Source: Saprospiraceae bacterium (GTDB lineage: Bacteria > Bacteroidota > Bacteroidia > Chitinophagales > Saprospiraceae). Taken from it: a DNA stretch of 64,000 nt. Positions 49,419 through 58,716 of the stretch are shown here, one piece after another. The notes beneath the pieces are model-generated. The model did not search any database and was not told the origin of the DNA. It saw only the letters and a list, made by a program, of their open reading frames with translations. Position 1 is the first letter of the stretch; the number at the start of each line of letters is the position of its first letter. The position numbers and the translations under genes were made by a program. The DNA lies in assembly GCA_016710625.1 (NCBI GenBank), contig JADJVK010000016.1, positions 1-64,000 of the forward strand, written 5' to 3'.

Positions 49419-49631
49419 TTATTTCACTACACTAAATTGGAGTGTTTGTACTTTTTGTTTCTTTTCAAGTAATACCATTTGGTACATTCCTGATTGGAAA
49501 TTGCTCACATCTATGATTGTAGTCCCATTTTCTGTTGATAGTGGGTGAGCAGCAATTTGTTTACCTAAGATATATTGATCACAAAGTGAGCTTACAGAAC
49601 TTTTTGCATTAGATTTATTTGAAATCATCAT
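49419..49631 (-). pseudogene. Orphan T9SS sorting-domain tail
   Basis: These 70 codons read like the last two thirds of a T9SS type A sorting domain: STENGTTIIDVSNFQSGMYQMVLLE followed by a basic stretch and the final FSVVK. There is no signal peptide and no cargo domain before it, and the conserved NP motif expected at the start of the domain is absent. It is probably the remnant of a larger exported protein gene whose 5' part is lost; repeats begin about 200 bases upstream of it. Confidence 0.5.
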
Positions 49632-49827
49632 ATGAATTTTTGAAAGCTAAATGAATTACCAAATTTAACCCAATAATTTAATATTTTCATCCAAAAACAA
49701 CCTTTTGTAAAAAAGATGACAAATTTGGGGACGTTCATCAAGATTGAAAACATTAAATATATTAAAACATTTCTATCAATAATCAATTTATAGACTATTC
49801 TAAAAAGTATAAAATCAACCAATTCGA

Positions 49828-50144
49828 AAGGAACACTTCTTGTTTCCTTAGGAACATTTAAGTAATATCAAGGAACACTTATTCTTTCCTTAGGAACATT
49901 TAAGCGATAGGAAGGAAAATCAACCACTTAGTGCTTAATAGGTTCGTCTTAACAACTAACATCAACCTATTAGTTGTTAATAGGTTCATATTAGCAGCTA
50001 TTCAATACTGTTTCCTTTATAATAGGTTTGTATTATGAAGTAATCGAAACCATATAGTTCTTAATAGGTTCATCTTAACAACTATTCCCAACTGTTTTCT
50101 TTATAATAGGTTGGTTTGAGCGAAAATTAAACCATCCCTACAAA
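49828..50144. repeat. Degenerate tandem repeat array with 42-bp period
   Basis: Two near-identical 35-bp copies (AAGGAACACTT through CATTTAAG) start at 49828 and 49870, exactly 42 bases apart. A second unit type with (T/A)TAATAGGTT starts at 49935, 49977, 50019, 50061 and 50103, again at exact 42-base steps. The array lies in the 546-base gap between the T9SS tail and the helicase gene. AACAACTAA/TTAGTTGTT (49951-49979) can form a hairpin. I see no gene here. Confidence 0.75.
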
Positions 50145-50186
50145 CAATTCCTAGCTTTTCGAGTTTAAAAACACAAATTGTGCGGA

Positions 50187-52094
50187 ATGTCTAAAACTGC
50201 TATCGACGAATTAAACGAATTATTATCCGTTTTAAAAATCGAAAAAGAAGAAGAGCTTGAATTTTATAGAAAACAAATTCAAAACAAACCCATTGCGGAT
50301 AGGAAAAAAGAAGGTTATTGTTGGTATCCTTTGCAAGTGATTCAGACTGGATTTGCCATCGGAGATAGGGCTTATATCGTAGTAGAAAGACATCAGGACA
50401 AAGACAATGCCCACCAATTCAGGTCTGGAACCACAGTGAATTTCTTTACCCAACAAACAGGTGTGGAAGACCCCACTGAAAGTGGCATTATCAATTATAT
50501 TGACAAAAATAGGATGAAAATCATCCTGCATAGCAAAGACATTCCAGACTGGATAAACGGTGGAATGATTGGTGTCGATTTGGTTTTTGACGACAGAAGT
50601 TATATGGAAATGGAAAAAGCCATCAAAAAAACGATGGATGCAGAAAAAAATCGACTTGCAGAATTGCGGGATAAAATATTGGGATATAAGAAATTAGATT
50701 TGCCTTACGATACATTCCATGCCAATATCGCTTCCTTAAATACCAACCAAAATAAAGCAATCCAATATATGCTGTCTGCCCCGGATGTGGCGATTGTTCA
50801 TGGTCCTCCAGGGACGGGGAAAACCACAACTTTGGTGCAGGCAATTCGGCTTTTATGCCAAAAAGAAAATACTGTTTTGGTAACTGCTCCCAGCAATACA
50901 GCCACCGATCTATTGACAGAAAGATTGACGGATCAAGGGTTAAATGTGGTGCGGATTGGCCATATTTCGAGAGTGGATGAAAAGGTTTTGAGCAGAACTT
51001 TGGATTATCAAATAAGTCATCATCCTGATAGTAAATCCATCAAAAAGGTGAAGCAGCAAGCTGCGGCAGCTCGACAAAAAGCTAGAAAATACAAAAGATC
51101 TTTTGGATATGAAGAAAGACAAGAAAGGGATGCACTATATAAAGAAGCAAGGGAATTGTCGGATTGGGCAAATCAATTGGAAGACCGACTTTTAGACCAA
51201 ATAATTACTAGTGCTGATGTCATTGCTTGCACTTTGGTGGGAGTGGCACACCCCATCCTGCATAAATATACTTTCAAAACAGTCGTAATTGACGAAGCTG
51301 CACAAGCCTTAGAACCAGCCTGTTGGATTGCAATTTCGAAAGCTTCCAAAGTAATCATGACGGGAGACCCCTTACAATTGCCACCCACCGTAAAATCTTA
51401 TGAGGCACAAAAAAAAGGATTGAATATTACTTTGATGGAAAAATGCCTGAATAGATTGCATACATCACAATTACTCAATGTGCAATATAGAATGCACCAT
51501 GCTATCATGGATTTTTCAAACCTACAATTTTATAACGGGCAATTATTGGCAGCTGACGAAGTCAAATATCACCAATTGGAAATAACAGATAACCAGCCAG
51601 TTATCTATATCGACACGGCAGGTTGTGGCTTCGATGAGCAGTCAGATAAGGAGCAAAAGAGCAAAATGAATCCTGACGAATATGGCATTCTGAGAGAGCA
51701 TTTATATCAATTAACTGCCGCTTATAATGCCATAGAATTGCCATCCATCGCCATCATTTCCCCTTACCGAGAGCAAGTAAATTATATTTTGGAAGCAATA
51801 AGAGAAGACGAAAAACTTGCTGATAAAAATATCGAAGTGAACTCAATCGATGGATTTCAGGGGCAAGAAATGGATGTGGTGTATATCAGTTTGGTCCGAT
51901 CGAATTCAAAAAATGAAATCGGCTTTTTGCAAGATTATCGAAGAATGAACGTTGCAATGACGAGAGCCAGAAAACAACTCATCGTGGTAGGCGACAGTGC
52001 TACCATCGGCAACAATAATTTCTATGCATCATTTTTATCCTATTGCGAAGCAAAAGGCGCCTACAGATCTGCTTGGGAATATATGCAATTGTAA
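50187..52094 (+). CDS. Superfamily 1 helicase, UPF1/IGHMBP2-like
   Basis: This 635-residue protein has the SF1B helicase motifs: Walker A HGPPGTGKTTTLVQAI near residue 208, Ia TAPSNTATDLL, Walker B VVIDEAAQALEPACW near 370, motif III GDPLQLPPTV, motif IV QYRMH, motif V SIDGFQGQEMDVVYISLVRSN and motif VI RRMNVAMTRARKQL. An N-terminal oligonucleotide-binding-like domain precedes them. Bacterial members are 5'-3' RNA/DNA helicases or translocases of unclear pathway. The ATG at 50187 is preferred to a TTG three codons upstream. The gene stands alone. Confidence 0.9.
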   Translation: MSKTAIDELNELLSVLKIEKEEELEFYRKQIQNKPIADRKKEGYCWYPLQVIQTGFAIGDRAYIVVERHQDKDNAHQFRSGTTVNFFTQQTGVEDPTESGIINYIDKNRMKIILHSKDIPDWINGGMIGVDLVFDDRSYMEMEKAIKKTMDAEKNRLAELRDKILGYKKLDLPYDTFHANIASLNTNQNKAIQYMLSAPDVAIVHGPPGTGKTTTLVQAIRLLCQKENTVLVTAPSNTATDLLTERLTDQGLNVVRIGHISRVDEKVLSRTLDYQISHHPDSKSIKKVKQQAAAARQKARKYKRSFGYEERQERDALYKEARELSDWANQLEDRLLDQIITSADVIACTLVGVAHPILHKYTFKTVVIDEAAQALEPACWIAISKASKVIMTGDPLQLPPTVKSYEAQKKGLNITLMEKCLNRLHTSQLLNVQYRMHHAIMDFSNLQFYNGQLLAADEVKYHQLEITDNQPVIYIDTAGCGFDEQSDKEQKSKMNPDEYGILREHLYQLTAAYNAIELPSIAIISPYREQVNYILEAIREDEKLADKNIEVNSIDGFQGQEMDVVYISLVRSNSKNEIGFLQDYRRMNVAMTRARKQLIVVGDSATIGNNNFYASFLSYCEAKGAYRSAWEYMQL

Positions 52095-52127
52095 AAAAAA
52101 TGAACATAATAAAAAAAAAGATGTTTA

Positions 52128-52135
52128 TAGTTTTG
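52128..52135 (+). promoter_or_regulatory. Candidate -7 box upstream of the first carbon-uptake module
   Basis: TAGTTTTG fits TAnnTTTG and lies 33 bases before the start of the small secreted protein at 52169. No clear -33 TTG is present. Confidence 0.45.
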
Positions 52136-52168
52136 TAATTAAGAAGTCATAATTATTTTTGCTTTCAA

Positions 52169-52513
52169 ATGGAAAGAGTTTATTCAATCATATTAGCATG
52201 TTTTATGATTATAGCCATCAACTATAGTCAGTTAAAATTTTATGAAAATTTGATTGCTGCCATAGAGGATGTGGAATCCAACGAATCGCAAGATAATAGT
52301 GATCCATCCAATGATTATTCGAAGAAATTGAATAATTCATTAACGGAAGAAGAGCATGTCTCCTCTATTCATTCACATCATTTCGATTTCACTTGCTTTA
52401 ATTTTGCTTTTGAATCAACCTTGAAAAACAACTTTCATTTTGTTGATAATTTATTACACAATCCCTATCCTCTTGGACTTTTTCAACCACCCAAGTCATT
52501 TTTAAATGCTTGA
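52169..52513 (+). CDS. Small secreted or membrane protein preceding SulP 1
   Basis: This 114-residue protein has one N-terminal hydrophobic segment (SIILACFMIIAINYS), then an Asp/Ser/Asn/Glu-rich middle (DVESNESQDNSDPSNDYS), a His-rich stretch (SSIHSHHFDF) and a Pro end (FQPPKSF). I recognise no family. It has its own promoter box and is followed after 205 bases by the SulP gene. A gene of the same size and layout, at 55137, precedes the second SulP gene, so both are likely real and linked to the transporters. Confidence 0.55.
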   Translation: MERVYSIILACFMIIAINYSQLKFYENLIAAIEDVESNESQDNSDPSNDYSKKLNNSLTEEEHVSSIHSHHFDFTCFNFAFESTLKNNFHFVDNLLHNPYPLGLFQPPKSFLNA

Positions 52514-52718
52514 TTTTTATAACATTACAAACTTTATTTGTTAATAGATTTATTTTATTAATGGGATAATAATGTGCTTAATTCAATAAGCATTTTTTTT
52601 ATATGTTTTTAAAAGTCAAGATTTCCAACTAGTTTCTAGTTACTTTTTTCAATTTTTATTTTAATCATTTTCATAAGTATTTTTCATAGTTGATCAATAC
52701 TAGAAATATAAAACTTTT

Positions 52719-54314
52719 ATGGATTTAAAACATATAAAATCTGACTTGCCATCTGGTGTAGTGGTATTCTTAGTGGCATTACCATTGTGTTTAGGAATTT
52801 CATTAGCTTCTGGAGCACCCTTTTTTAGCGGAATTATTTCAGGAATTGTTGGTGGAATCGTTATTGGCATATTAAGTGGTTCCAAACTAAGTGTCAGCGG
52901 ACCAGCCGCTGGATTAGCAGCACTGGTTTTAGCTGCGATAACAAATTTAGGGAATTTTCAACTTTTCTTATGCTCTGTATTGATTGCTGGATTAATCCAA
53001 ATCGGGCTAAGTTTAGCAAAATTAGGGGGCATTGCCAATTATTTTCCCTCCAGTGTAATCAAAGGAATGTTGACTTCCATTGGTATTTTGATTATTGCAA
53101 AACAAATACCACATGCCTTTGGGTACGACAAAGATGAACAAGGACATTTAACAGAATTATTACCATTTGGTGATATTCATGAGATTTTTGACCCTTTGCA
53201 ACATATTGATTTGGCTGTATTAATGATATGTATCATATCCATTTTAATCATATTAATTTGGGAAAAGCCATTTTTCAAAAAGAGGTTCAAATTCGTACCC
53301 GGGGCTTTAGTTGCTGTAATAGTTTCGGTACTCATTAGTGAGCTATTGAAAGCAACAAACAGTACTTTTTTTATCGAATCAGATCATTTAGTTTCAATCA
53401 AAATTGCCTCCAATGTTCAAGAGTTTTTAGGCTTTTTCACCTTCCCAGATTTTAGTGGTTTCACGAATAGTAAAGTGATTATTACAGGAATTATGATCGC
53501 TATTATTGCTTCTTTAGAAACTTTATTAAGTATTGAAGCTGTGGATAATATTGATCCAGAAAGGAATGTGACCAATACGAATAAAGAGCTTTTTGCACAA
53601 GGTATTGGGAATGCAATTTCAGGTCTTATTGGTGGATTGCCCATTACAAGTGTTATCGTTAGGAGTAGTGCCAATATTAATGCAGGTGCAAAATCTAAAT
53701 TATCAACAGTATTTCATGGGTTGCTACTTTTGATTTGTATTATTGCCATCCCAAGTTTATTAAATAAAATACCTTTATCAGCTCTAGCTGCTATCTTATT
53801 GTTAACGGGGTATAAGCTTTGTAAATTATCTGTTTTCAAACAAATGGTACAAAATGGAAAATACCAGTATATTCCGTTCTTTGTCACCGTATTAACAATT
53901 CTCATCATTGATTTATTTGGTTTATTACCAGCATTAAAAGGAGAAGGATTATTGATAGGGGTTGTAGCTGGATTATTGGCATCTGTTTTTGCTATCTTGC
54001 ATGGTAATTTGAAGAATTCTTATTTTTTCCATAAAGAAAAATATCATGATGGAGACATTATAAATATTCATTTATCCGAAGAAGTTTCTTTTTTGAATAA
54101 GGCATCCATTAGAGAAACATTAGATCATATTCCGAATAATTCAATAGTAAAAATAGATGCTTCTAATTCAAAGTATATTGATTTTGATGTTTTGGAATTA
54201 ATCAAAGAATTTAGAGATATCAAAGCTCCTTTAAAAAATCTTCAATGTCAATTCATTGGATTTAAAGAAATATATAAAATTGAAAACAACTTTAATGTAA
54301 CTTCTTCTCACTAA
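52719..54314 (+). CDS. SulP family anion transporter, probable bicarbonate transporter 1
   Basis: This 531-residue inner-membrane protein has the SulP layout: LPSGVVVFLVALPLCLGISLASGAP at the N-terminus, SGPAAGLAALVLAAI, about 10-14 membrane segments, GNAISGLIGGLPITSVIVRSSANINAGAKSK (the SulP signature) and SALAAILLLTGYK. A short STAS-like domain (about residues 450-531, IVKIDASNSKYIDFDVLELI) ends it. SulP proteins carry sulfate or bicarbonate. The carbonic anhydrase gene 29 bases downstream and the dab genes nearby argue for bicarbonate, as with BicA-like relatives. Confidence 0.9.
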   Translation: MDLKHIKSDLPSGVVVFLVALPLCLGISLASGAPFFSGIISGIVGGIVIGILSGSKLSVSGPAAGLAALVLAAITNLGNFQLFLCSVLIAGLIQIGLSLAKLGGIANYFPSSVIKGMLTSIGILIIAKQIPHAFGYDKDEQGHLTELLPFGDIHEIFDPLQHIDLAVLMICIISILIILIWEKPFFKKRFKFVPGALVAVIVSVLISELLKATNSTFFIESDHLVSIKIASNVQEFLGFFTFPDFSGFTNSKVIITGIMIAIIASLETLLSIEAVDNIDPERNVTNTNKELFAQGIGNAISGLIGGLPITSVIVRSSANINAGAKSKLSTVFHGLLLLICIIAIPSLLNKIPLSALAAILLLTGYKLCKLSVFKQMVQNGKYQYIPFFVTVLTILIIDLFGLLPALKGEGLLIGVVAGLLASVFAILHGNLKNSYFFHKEKYHDGDIINIHLSEEVSFLNKASIRETLDHIPNNSIVKIDASNSKYIDFDVLELIKEFRDIKAPLKNLQCQFIGFKEIYKIENNFNVTSSH

Positions 54315-54343
54315 TATTTTTCAACTTAAATTAATTTTAAATT

Positions 54344-54973
54344 ATGCATACTTATAAAAAATTATTAGAAAACAATAAATTATGGGCAAAGAAATCAGTT
54401 GAGAATGACCCACAATTTTTTTCTAGATTATCTGAAGTGCAAAACCCAGAATATCTTTGGATTGGGTGTAGCGATAGCCGAGTGCCACCAAACGAAATAA
54501 CTGGAACCAAACCAGGGGAGGTGTTTATCCATCGTAATATTGCCAATATGGTGGTGCATACCGATTTGAATTTACTTGCTGTTTTGGAATATGCTGTTAA
54601 TCATTTGAAAGTCAAACACATCATAGTTTGTGGCCATTATGGATGTGGAGGGGTGAAAGCAGCGATGACGAATAATAATTTTGGCATCATAAATAAATGG
54701 ATTAGAAATATTAAAGATGTTTTCAGAATTCATAGATCCGAAATTAACAATTTAAAAGAGGAAGATAAGCTGAATAGATTGATAGAACTCAATGTTATTG
54801 AGCAAGTTACGAATTTAGCAAAAACGAGTATCATCCAAAAATGTTGGAAAGAAGAACAAAGACCTTATCTACATGGCTGGGTATATGGATTGAAAGATGG
54901 AATCATAAACCCTGTTTTTGAAATGGGTTATGAGGATCATTTAGATCCAATTTATGAGTTTGATGATTTATAA
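54344..54973 (+). CDS. Beta-class carbonic anhydrase
   Basis: This 209-residue enzyme interconverts CO2 and bicarbonate in the cytoplasm. The zinc site is visible: Cys in WIGCSDSRVPPNEITG (Cys-Asp-Arg, first zinc ligand and the Asp/Arg dyad) and His/Cys in IIVCGHYGCGGVKAAM. The segment VFIHRNIANMV and the C-terminal LHGWVYGLKDG are also normal. Length fits the short beta class. It follows the SulP gene by 29 bases and ends before a strong terminator, so SulP and anhydrase form one unit, as in other Bacteroidota. Confidence 0.95.
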   Translation: MHTYKKLLENNKLWAKKSVENDPQFFSRLSEVQNPEYLWIGCSDSRVPPNEITGTKPGEVFIHRNIANMVVHTDLNLLAVLEYAVNHLKVKHIIVCGHYGCGGVKAAMTNNNFGIINKWIRNIKDVFRIHRSEINNLKEEDKLNRLIELNVIEQVTNLAKTSIIQKCWKEEQRPYLHGWVYGLKDGIINPVFEMGYEDHLDPIYEFDDL

Positions 54974-54983
54974 TATCAATCTG

Positions 54984-55021
54984 AAGAGGGTGCCTATTTC
55001 ATTGTGCACCCTCTTTTTTTT
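54984..55021 (+). terminator. Terminator after the carbonic anhydrase gene
   Basis: AGAGGGTGC and GCACCCTCT form a 9-bp GC-rich stem with a 12-base loop, followed by eight T. Confidence 0.9.
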
Positions 55022-55109
55022 ATGGTAAAATTTATTGAATGTAAATTTCTCAATTCTGTATTTAACAAATAATTGACAATAATTAATTTTTATTAACATT
55101 TGATGCACC

Positions 55110-55117
55110 TACCTTTG
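55110..55117 (+). promoter_or_regulatory. Candidate -7 box of the second SulP/dab unit
   Basis: TACCTTTG matches TAnnTTTG and is 19 bases before the small protein gene at 55137. It would start the transcript that runs through SulP 2 to dabB. Confidence 0.5.
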
Positions 55118-55136
55118 CAAATTATTTTGTGATAAT

Positions 55137-55490
55137 ATGCGGTTTATAAAATTATTGGTTTTTATTATTCTTACCTCTTTACTGGCGAAAGGCTCAGTGA
55201 GTGGATCGAATATTAGATTCTTTCAGAATGATTCGCAGTTATCGATATATTCAGATTTAGAAATTTCTGACAATTCAGCTTCTCTTTCAATAGATAAATT
55301 CACTGATGATTTTAATAATGAATTTGAAGATGACGATGATGATTTAAGCAACGGTACTTTTTTTCTGCCGAGCTATGATTATCAAATCTTAAAAAAAGAA
55401 AATCCTAAATTTTCTTTTACCCAGAAACTTAAATCTAGAGCAAAGATCAAATTATATTTGATGCATTGCTGTTTTAAATACCACTGCTAA
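55137..55490 (+). CDS. Small secreted protein preceding SulP 2
   Basis: This 117-residue protein has a signal peptide-like start (KLLVFIILTSLLAKGSVSG), a strongly acidic middle (NNEFEDDDDDLS) and a basic C-terminus ending LYLMHCCFKYHC with three Cys. It has no recognised family. Size, layout and position before a SulP gene match the protein at 52169, though sequence similarity is slight. It heads the SulP 2-dab unit. Confidence 0.55.
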   Translation: MRFIKLLVFIILTSLLAKGSVSGSNIRFFQNDSQLSIYSDLEISDNSASLSIDKFTDDFNNEFEDDDDDLSNGTFFLPSYDYQILKKENPKFSFTQKLKSRAKIKLYLMHCCFKYHC

Positions 55491-55597
55491 TTTCCATCCA
55501 TTTTTATTGCTTTTTCACAAAAGCAAATCTTCTATTATTTATTTTTTTGATGGTTTGAAATTTTTCAAAAGAGAGATTTCATTTTAATTATTTTATT

Positions 55598-57196
55598 ATG
55601 ATTAATAAAAAATTAGTTGCACCAAAGGATGGTCTTGTTGGTCTTAAAGAGAATTTTAAAACTGATGCAATATCAGGTTTCATAGTATTTTTATTAGCAT
55701 TACCTTTAAGTTTAGGTATTGCAAAAGCATCTGATTTCCCACCATTGATGGGATTAATAACTGCCATAATAGGTGGTTTGGTTATTAGTTTTTTTTCTGG
55801 TTCATTACTTACGATTAAAGGTCCTGCTGCTGGACTAATTGTGATTATTGTTGGGGCTGTTGCAGAATTTGGTGGTGGTGAACAAGGTTGGCACTTAGCT
55901 TTAGGAGCAATTGTTGTAGCAGGTGTTATCCAGATAATTTTCGGATTATTAAAATTAGGTAAGCTAGTTGATATTTTCCCCTTATCGGCAGTTCATGGTA
56001 TGTTAGCTGCTATTGGAATAATTATTATACTCAAACAATTTCCAGTTTTATTAGATGTAGATCCATCCTTATCAAGAAGGTAAGTCACCTTTCAGAATTG
56101 ATTGCAAGTATCCCCTTATTTTTACAACACATTGATATTAAAGCAACTTTAATTGGAGTTGTATGCTTTATAATAATGATGTTTTGGAACACATTGCCAA
56201 TACTATGGTTAAGAAAAGTCCCTGCCCCATTAGTTGTATTATTGGTATCAATCCCTTCAGAATTAATTATGGATTTTCAACATACAGAACCTACTTATGC
56301 TTTAGTTCATATTGGAAATTTAATTGAAAATATAAAAGTAAATGTAAGTTTTGATGGATTTGCACAAACAGGTATTTTCATTAAATATGTTATCATGTTT
56401 GCATTAGTCGGGTCTTTAGAATCATTATTGACAGTGAAGGCAATTGATATGTTAGATCATTATAGAAGGCGTTCAAATGCAAATAAAGATATCATCGCTG
56501 TAGGAATAGGAAATATAATTGCAGGTATTTTTGGAGGATTACCAATGATATCAGAAGTAGCACGTAGTTCTGCAAATGTGAATAATGGCGCAAAGACAAG
56601 ATGGTCAAACTTCTTTCATGGATTTTTTTATATTGATATTTGTAGTATTTCGCTTCACATCTTATTGAATTGATTCCTAATACTGCATTAGCAGCAATGT
56701 TAATAACTGTTGGGTATAAATTAGCACATCCAAAGGAATTTATCCATATTTTCCAAATTGGAAAAGAACAACTAGCTATATTTTTAGTTACTATTTTTTT
56801 CACACTATATGAAGATTTATTAGTAGGTATTGCAGCAGGAATCTTATTGAAAATAATAATACATTTATTTAATGGTGCATCATTTAGTTCTTTATTTAAA
56901 ATTCCAGCTCAAGTTTCATTTAATGATAATGATTATCTAATTGAAATAGATAAATCAGTAATTTTTACTAATTATATTGGTTTGAAAAATAAATTAGAAG
57001 CTATTCCACAAGGGGTGAATATTACAATTGATTTTAGCAATACTAAATTGATAGACCATTCAGTAATGGAAAATATTCACCATTTCGAGCATGATTATAA
57101 AGCTCATGGAGGAGTGTGAATTTAACTGGACTTGAAGATCACAAACCTTTATCTAAACATAATCTAGCAGCAAGAAAGAAGGTATTAAATAATTGA
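55598..57196 (+). CDS. SulP family anion transporter 2, probable bicarbonate transporter, four frameshifts
   Basis: Repaired, this encodes about 532 residues. The SulP core is complete: FIVFLLALPLSLGIAKASDFPP, IKGPAAGLIVIIVGA, GIGNIIAGIFGGLPMISEVARSSANVNNGAKTRW, ALAAMLITVGYKL, and a STAS-like end (VNITIDFSNTKLIDHSVMENI, NLTGLEDHKPLS). Breaks lie at 56067-56068 (missing C), in the seven T at 56623-56629 (extra T), at 56651 (extra C, restoring FVVFASHLIELIP), and near 57114 (missing G). All look like sequencing errors. It is about one third identical in key motifs to SulP 1 and probably carries bicarbonate or sulfate; the following dab genes favour bicarbonate. Confidence 0.85.
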
Positions 57197-57198
57197 TT

Positions 57199-57930
57199 AT
57201 GAAACAGTTAATAATTTTATTTACTTTTTCTATCTTGATTGTAAATATTTGTCATGGACAACAAAATTTCTTAATGTTGTGAGTTCAGATATTACACCAA
57301 AGCATAAATTGTTTTTTCAACAGCATTAAATTTTATTCAAAATTCAGTTCAAAGTAATACAACATTAAGTTATGGATTAGGACACAATTTTGAAATAGGT
57401 GTAAATTATTTTGGATTAAATTTTAATAGATTAGATAATTACAATCTAGAAAAAGTTGCAAGTGAAGCTCCTTACAATTATTTCGGCATGATTAATCTAC
57501 AAAAAAGATTTGATGTAAATGACCAATTTGGATTTTCAATAGGTTTACAACAAGGGATTACGACTACTTCAAATATACATTTCGGGGGTAATTATTATTC
57601 AAATTTTATTTATAAAATAATAGTTTAGGATTGAAATGTATTGGAGGTTTTTATTATGCGATGAATTCTTTATATGGTGAAGGAGATAGATTTTTTAACA
57701 AAGGAATTGGTATTCAAGCAGGATTTGAGAAAAGTATAATTAAAGATAAATGGACATTCCAAACAGATTTTATAAGTGGAAAACATTCTTTAGGAGAAAT
57801 GGTCATTGGAACAGCATTTTATGCTACAAAAAAGTGGGTATTATCTTTTGGTTATCAAATTCCTAATATTCAAAGTCAAAGCCAAAAAGGGTTTGTTTTT
57901 GAATTAACTTTTATTCCATCTGAAAATTAA
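57199..57930 (+). CDS. Probable outer-membrane beta-barrel protein in the dab cluster, three frameshifts
   Basis: Repaired, this encodes about 244 residues. A signal peptide (IILFTFSILIVNICHGQ) is followed by regular amphipathic strands: LFFQTALNFIQ, SYGLGHNFEIGVNYFG, QFGFSIGLQQG, KWTFQTDFISG and GFVFELTFIPS. This fits an 8-12-strand outer-membrane barrel. Breaks lie at 57273-57274, 57319-57320 and in the A-run at 57614-57617; in each case one more A restores the frame. It starts 2 bases after the SulP 2 stop and is 6 bases before the DUF2490 gene, so it belongs to the same transcript. The role is unknown; a solute channel is an inference. Confidence 0.65.
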
Positions 57931-57936
57931 AAAAAT

Positions 57937-58707
57937 ATGAAAAAAATATTTTTTATATACATGCTATTTTTTATTATCCTCAATATTAAAGCTCAAACAA
58001 ATCCTTTGCACCAATATACTCAAAATGCAAATGCATGGCTAATGTATTTTGGCGACCACAAAGTAGCAGATAAATGGGGAATACATCTTGAAGCTCAACT
58101 TAGGAGAAACGTATTATTTTCTAATCCACAACAACTTTTGTTAAGAACAGGAATAAACTATCATATCGACAATCAAATAATGGCATCGATTGGTTACTGT
58201 TTCGTTGAAACTTATCCTTATGGAGCTTTTCCGGTGAAAGTAAAATATCCAGAAAATAGGATTTGGGAGCAAATTCAAATCAAAACTCAATTATCAAACA
58301 TTGAATGGGTAAGTAGATTTAGATTGGAACAAAGATTATCAAATCTTCCTGTTCTGAACACCTCCACTAATGTTTTTGAACCTGGAGATGAAAATTATAC
58401 CAATAGATTCAGACTATTAAATCGATTTTCAATTCCTTTTAAAGGGAAAAAAATTGAAGATAAATCCTTTTATTTATCTGCTTACGATGAATTTTTTATC
58501 AATTTCGGAAAAAATGTTGCATCAAATCTATTCGATCAAAATAGAGCTTACATTGCTTTAGGCTATAAATTTCCAAATGTCGGTAGATTTGAAATTGGTT
58601 ATCTGTATCAAACAATTCAAAAACCAGATGGTATAAAAATAGAACAGAACAATACCTTACAAATAGGACTGAGTTCAACTATAAACTTTTATAAATCTAA
58701 AAAATAA
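57937..58707 (+). CDS. DUF2490 outer-membrane protein
   Basis: This 256-residue protein has a signal peptide ending at IKAQT. The DUF2490 pattern is clear: NAWLMYFGDHKVADKWGIHLE, LLLRTGINYHI, GYCFVETYPYG, RIWEQIQIK, VSRFRLEQR and a closing barrel strand region with GRFEIGYLYQT. DUF2490 proteins are outer-membrane barrels of unknown function. It sits between the SulP 2 unit and dabA, 9 bases before dabA, so it may take part in carbon uptake at the outer membrane. A general porin role is equally possible. Confidence 0.8.
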   Translation: MKKIFFIYMLFFIILNIKAQTNPLHQYTQNANAWLMYFGDHKVADKWGIHLEAQLRRNVLFSNPQQLLLRTGINYHIDNQIMASIGYCFVETYPYGAFPVKVKYPENRIWEQIQIKTQLSNIEWVSRFRLEQRLSNLPVLNTSTNVFEPGDENYTNRFRLLNRFSIPFKGKKIEDKSFYLSAYDEFFINFGKNVASNLFDQNRAYIALGYKFPNVGRFEIGYLYQTIQKPDGIKIEQNNTLQIGLSSTINFYKSKK

Positions 58708-58716
58708 TTCTTTTAA

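Noticed and set aside
49628..49822. 64-codon minus-strand reading frame upstream of the orphan T9SS tail
   Set aside because: It is AT-rich, shows no signal peptide or motif, and does not join the T9SS tail in frame.
49828..50144. CRISPR array
   Set aside because: The units are AT-rich and diverged, the first two are 35 of 42 bases identical with only 7 bases between them, there are no spacers of uniform length, and no cas gene is present.
55598..57119. Three separate small membrane genes
   Set aside because: The pieces line up end to end along one SulP transporter, including its signature and STAS-like end, once single bases are corrected.
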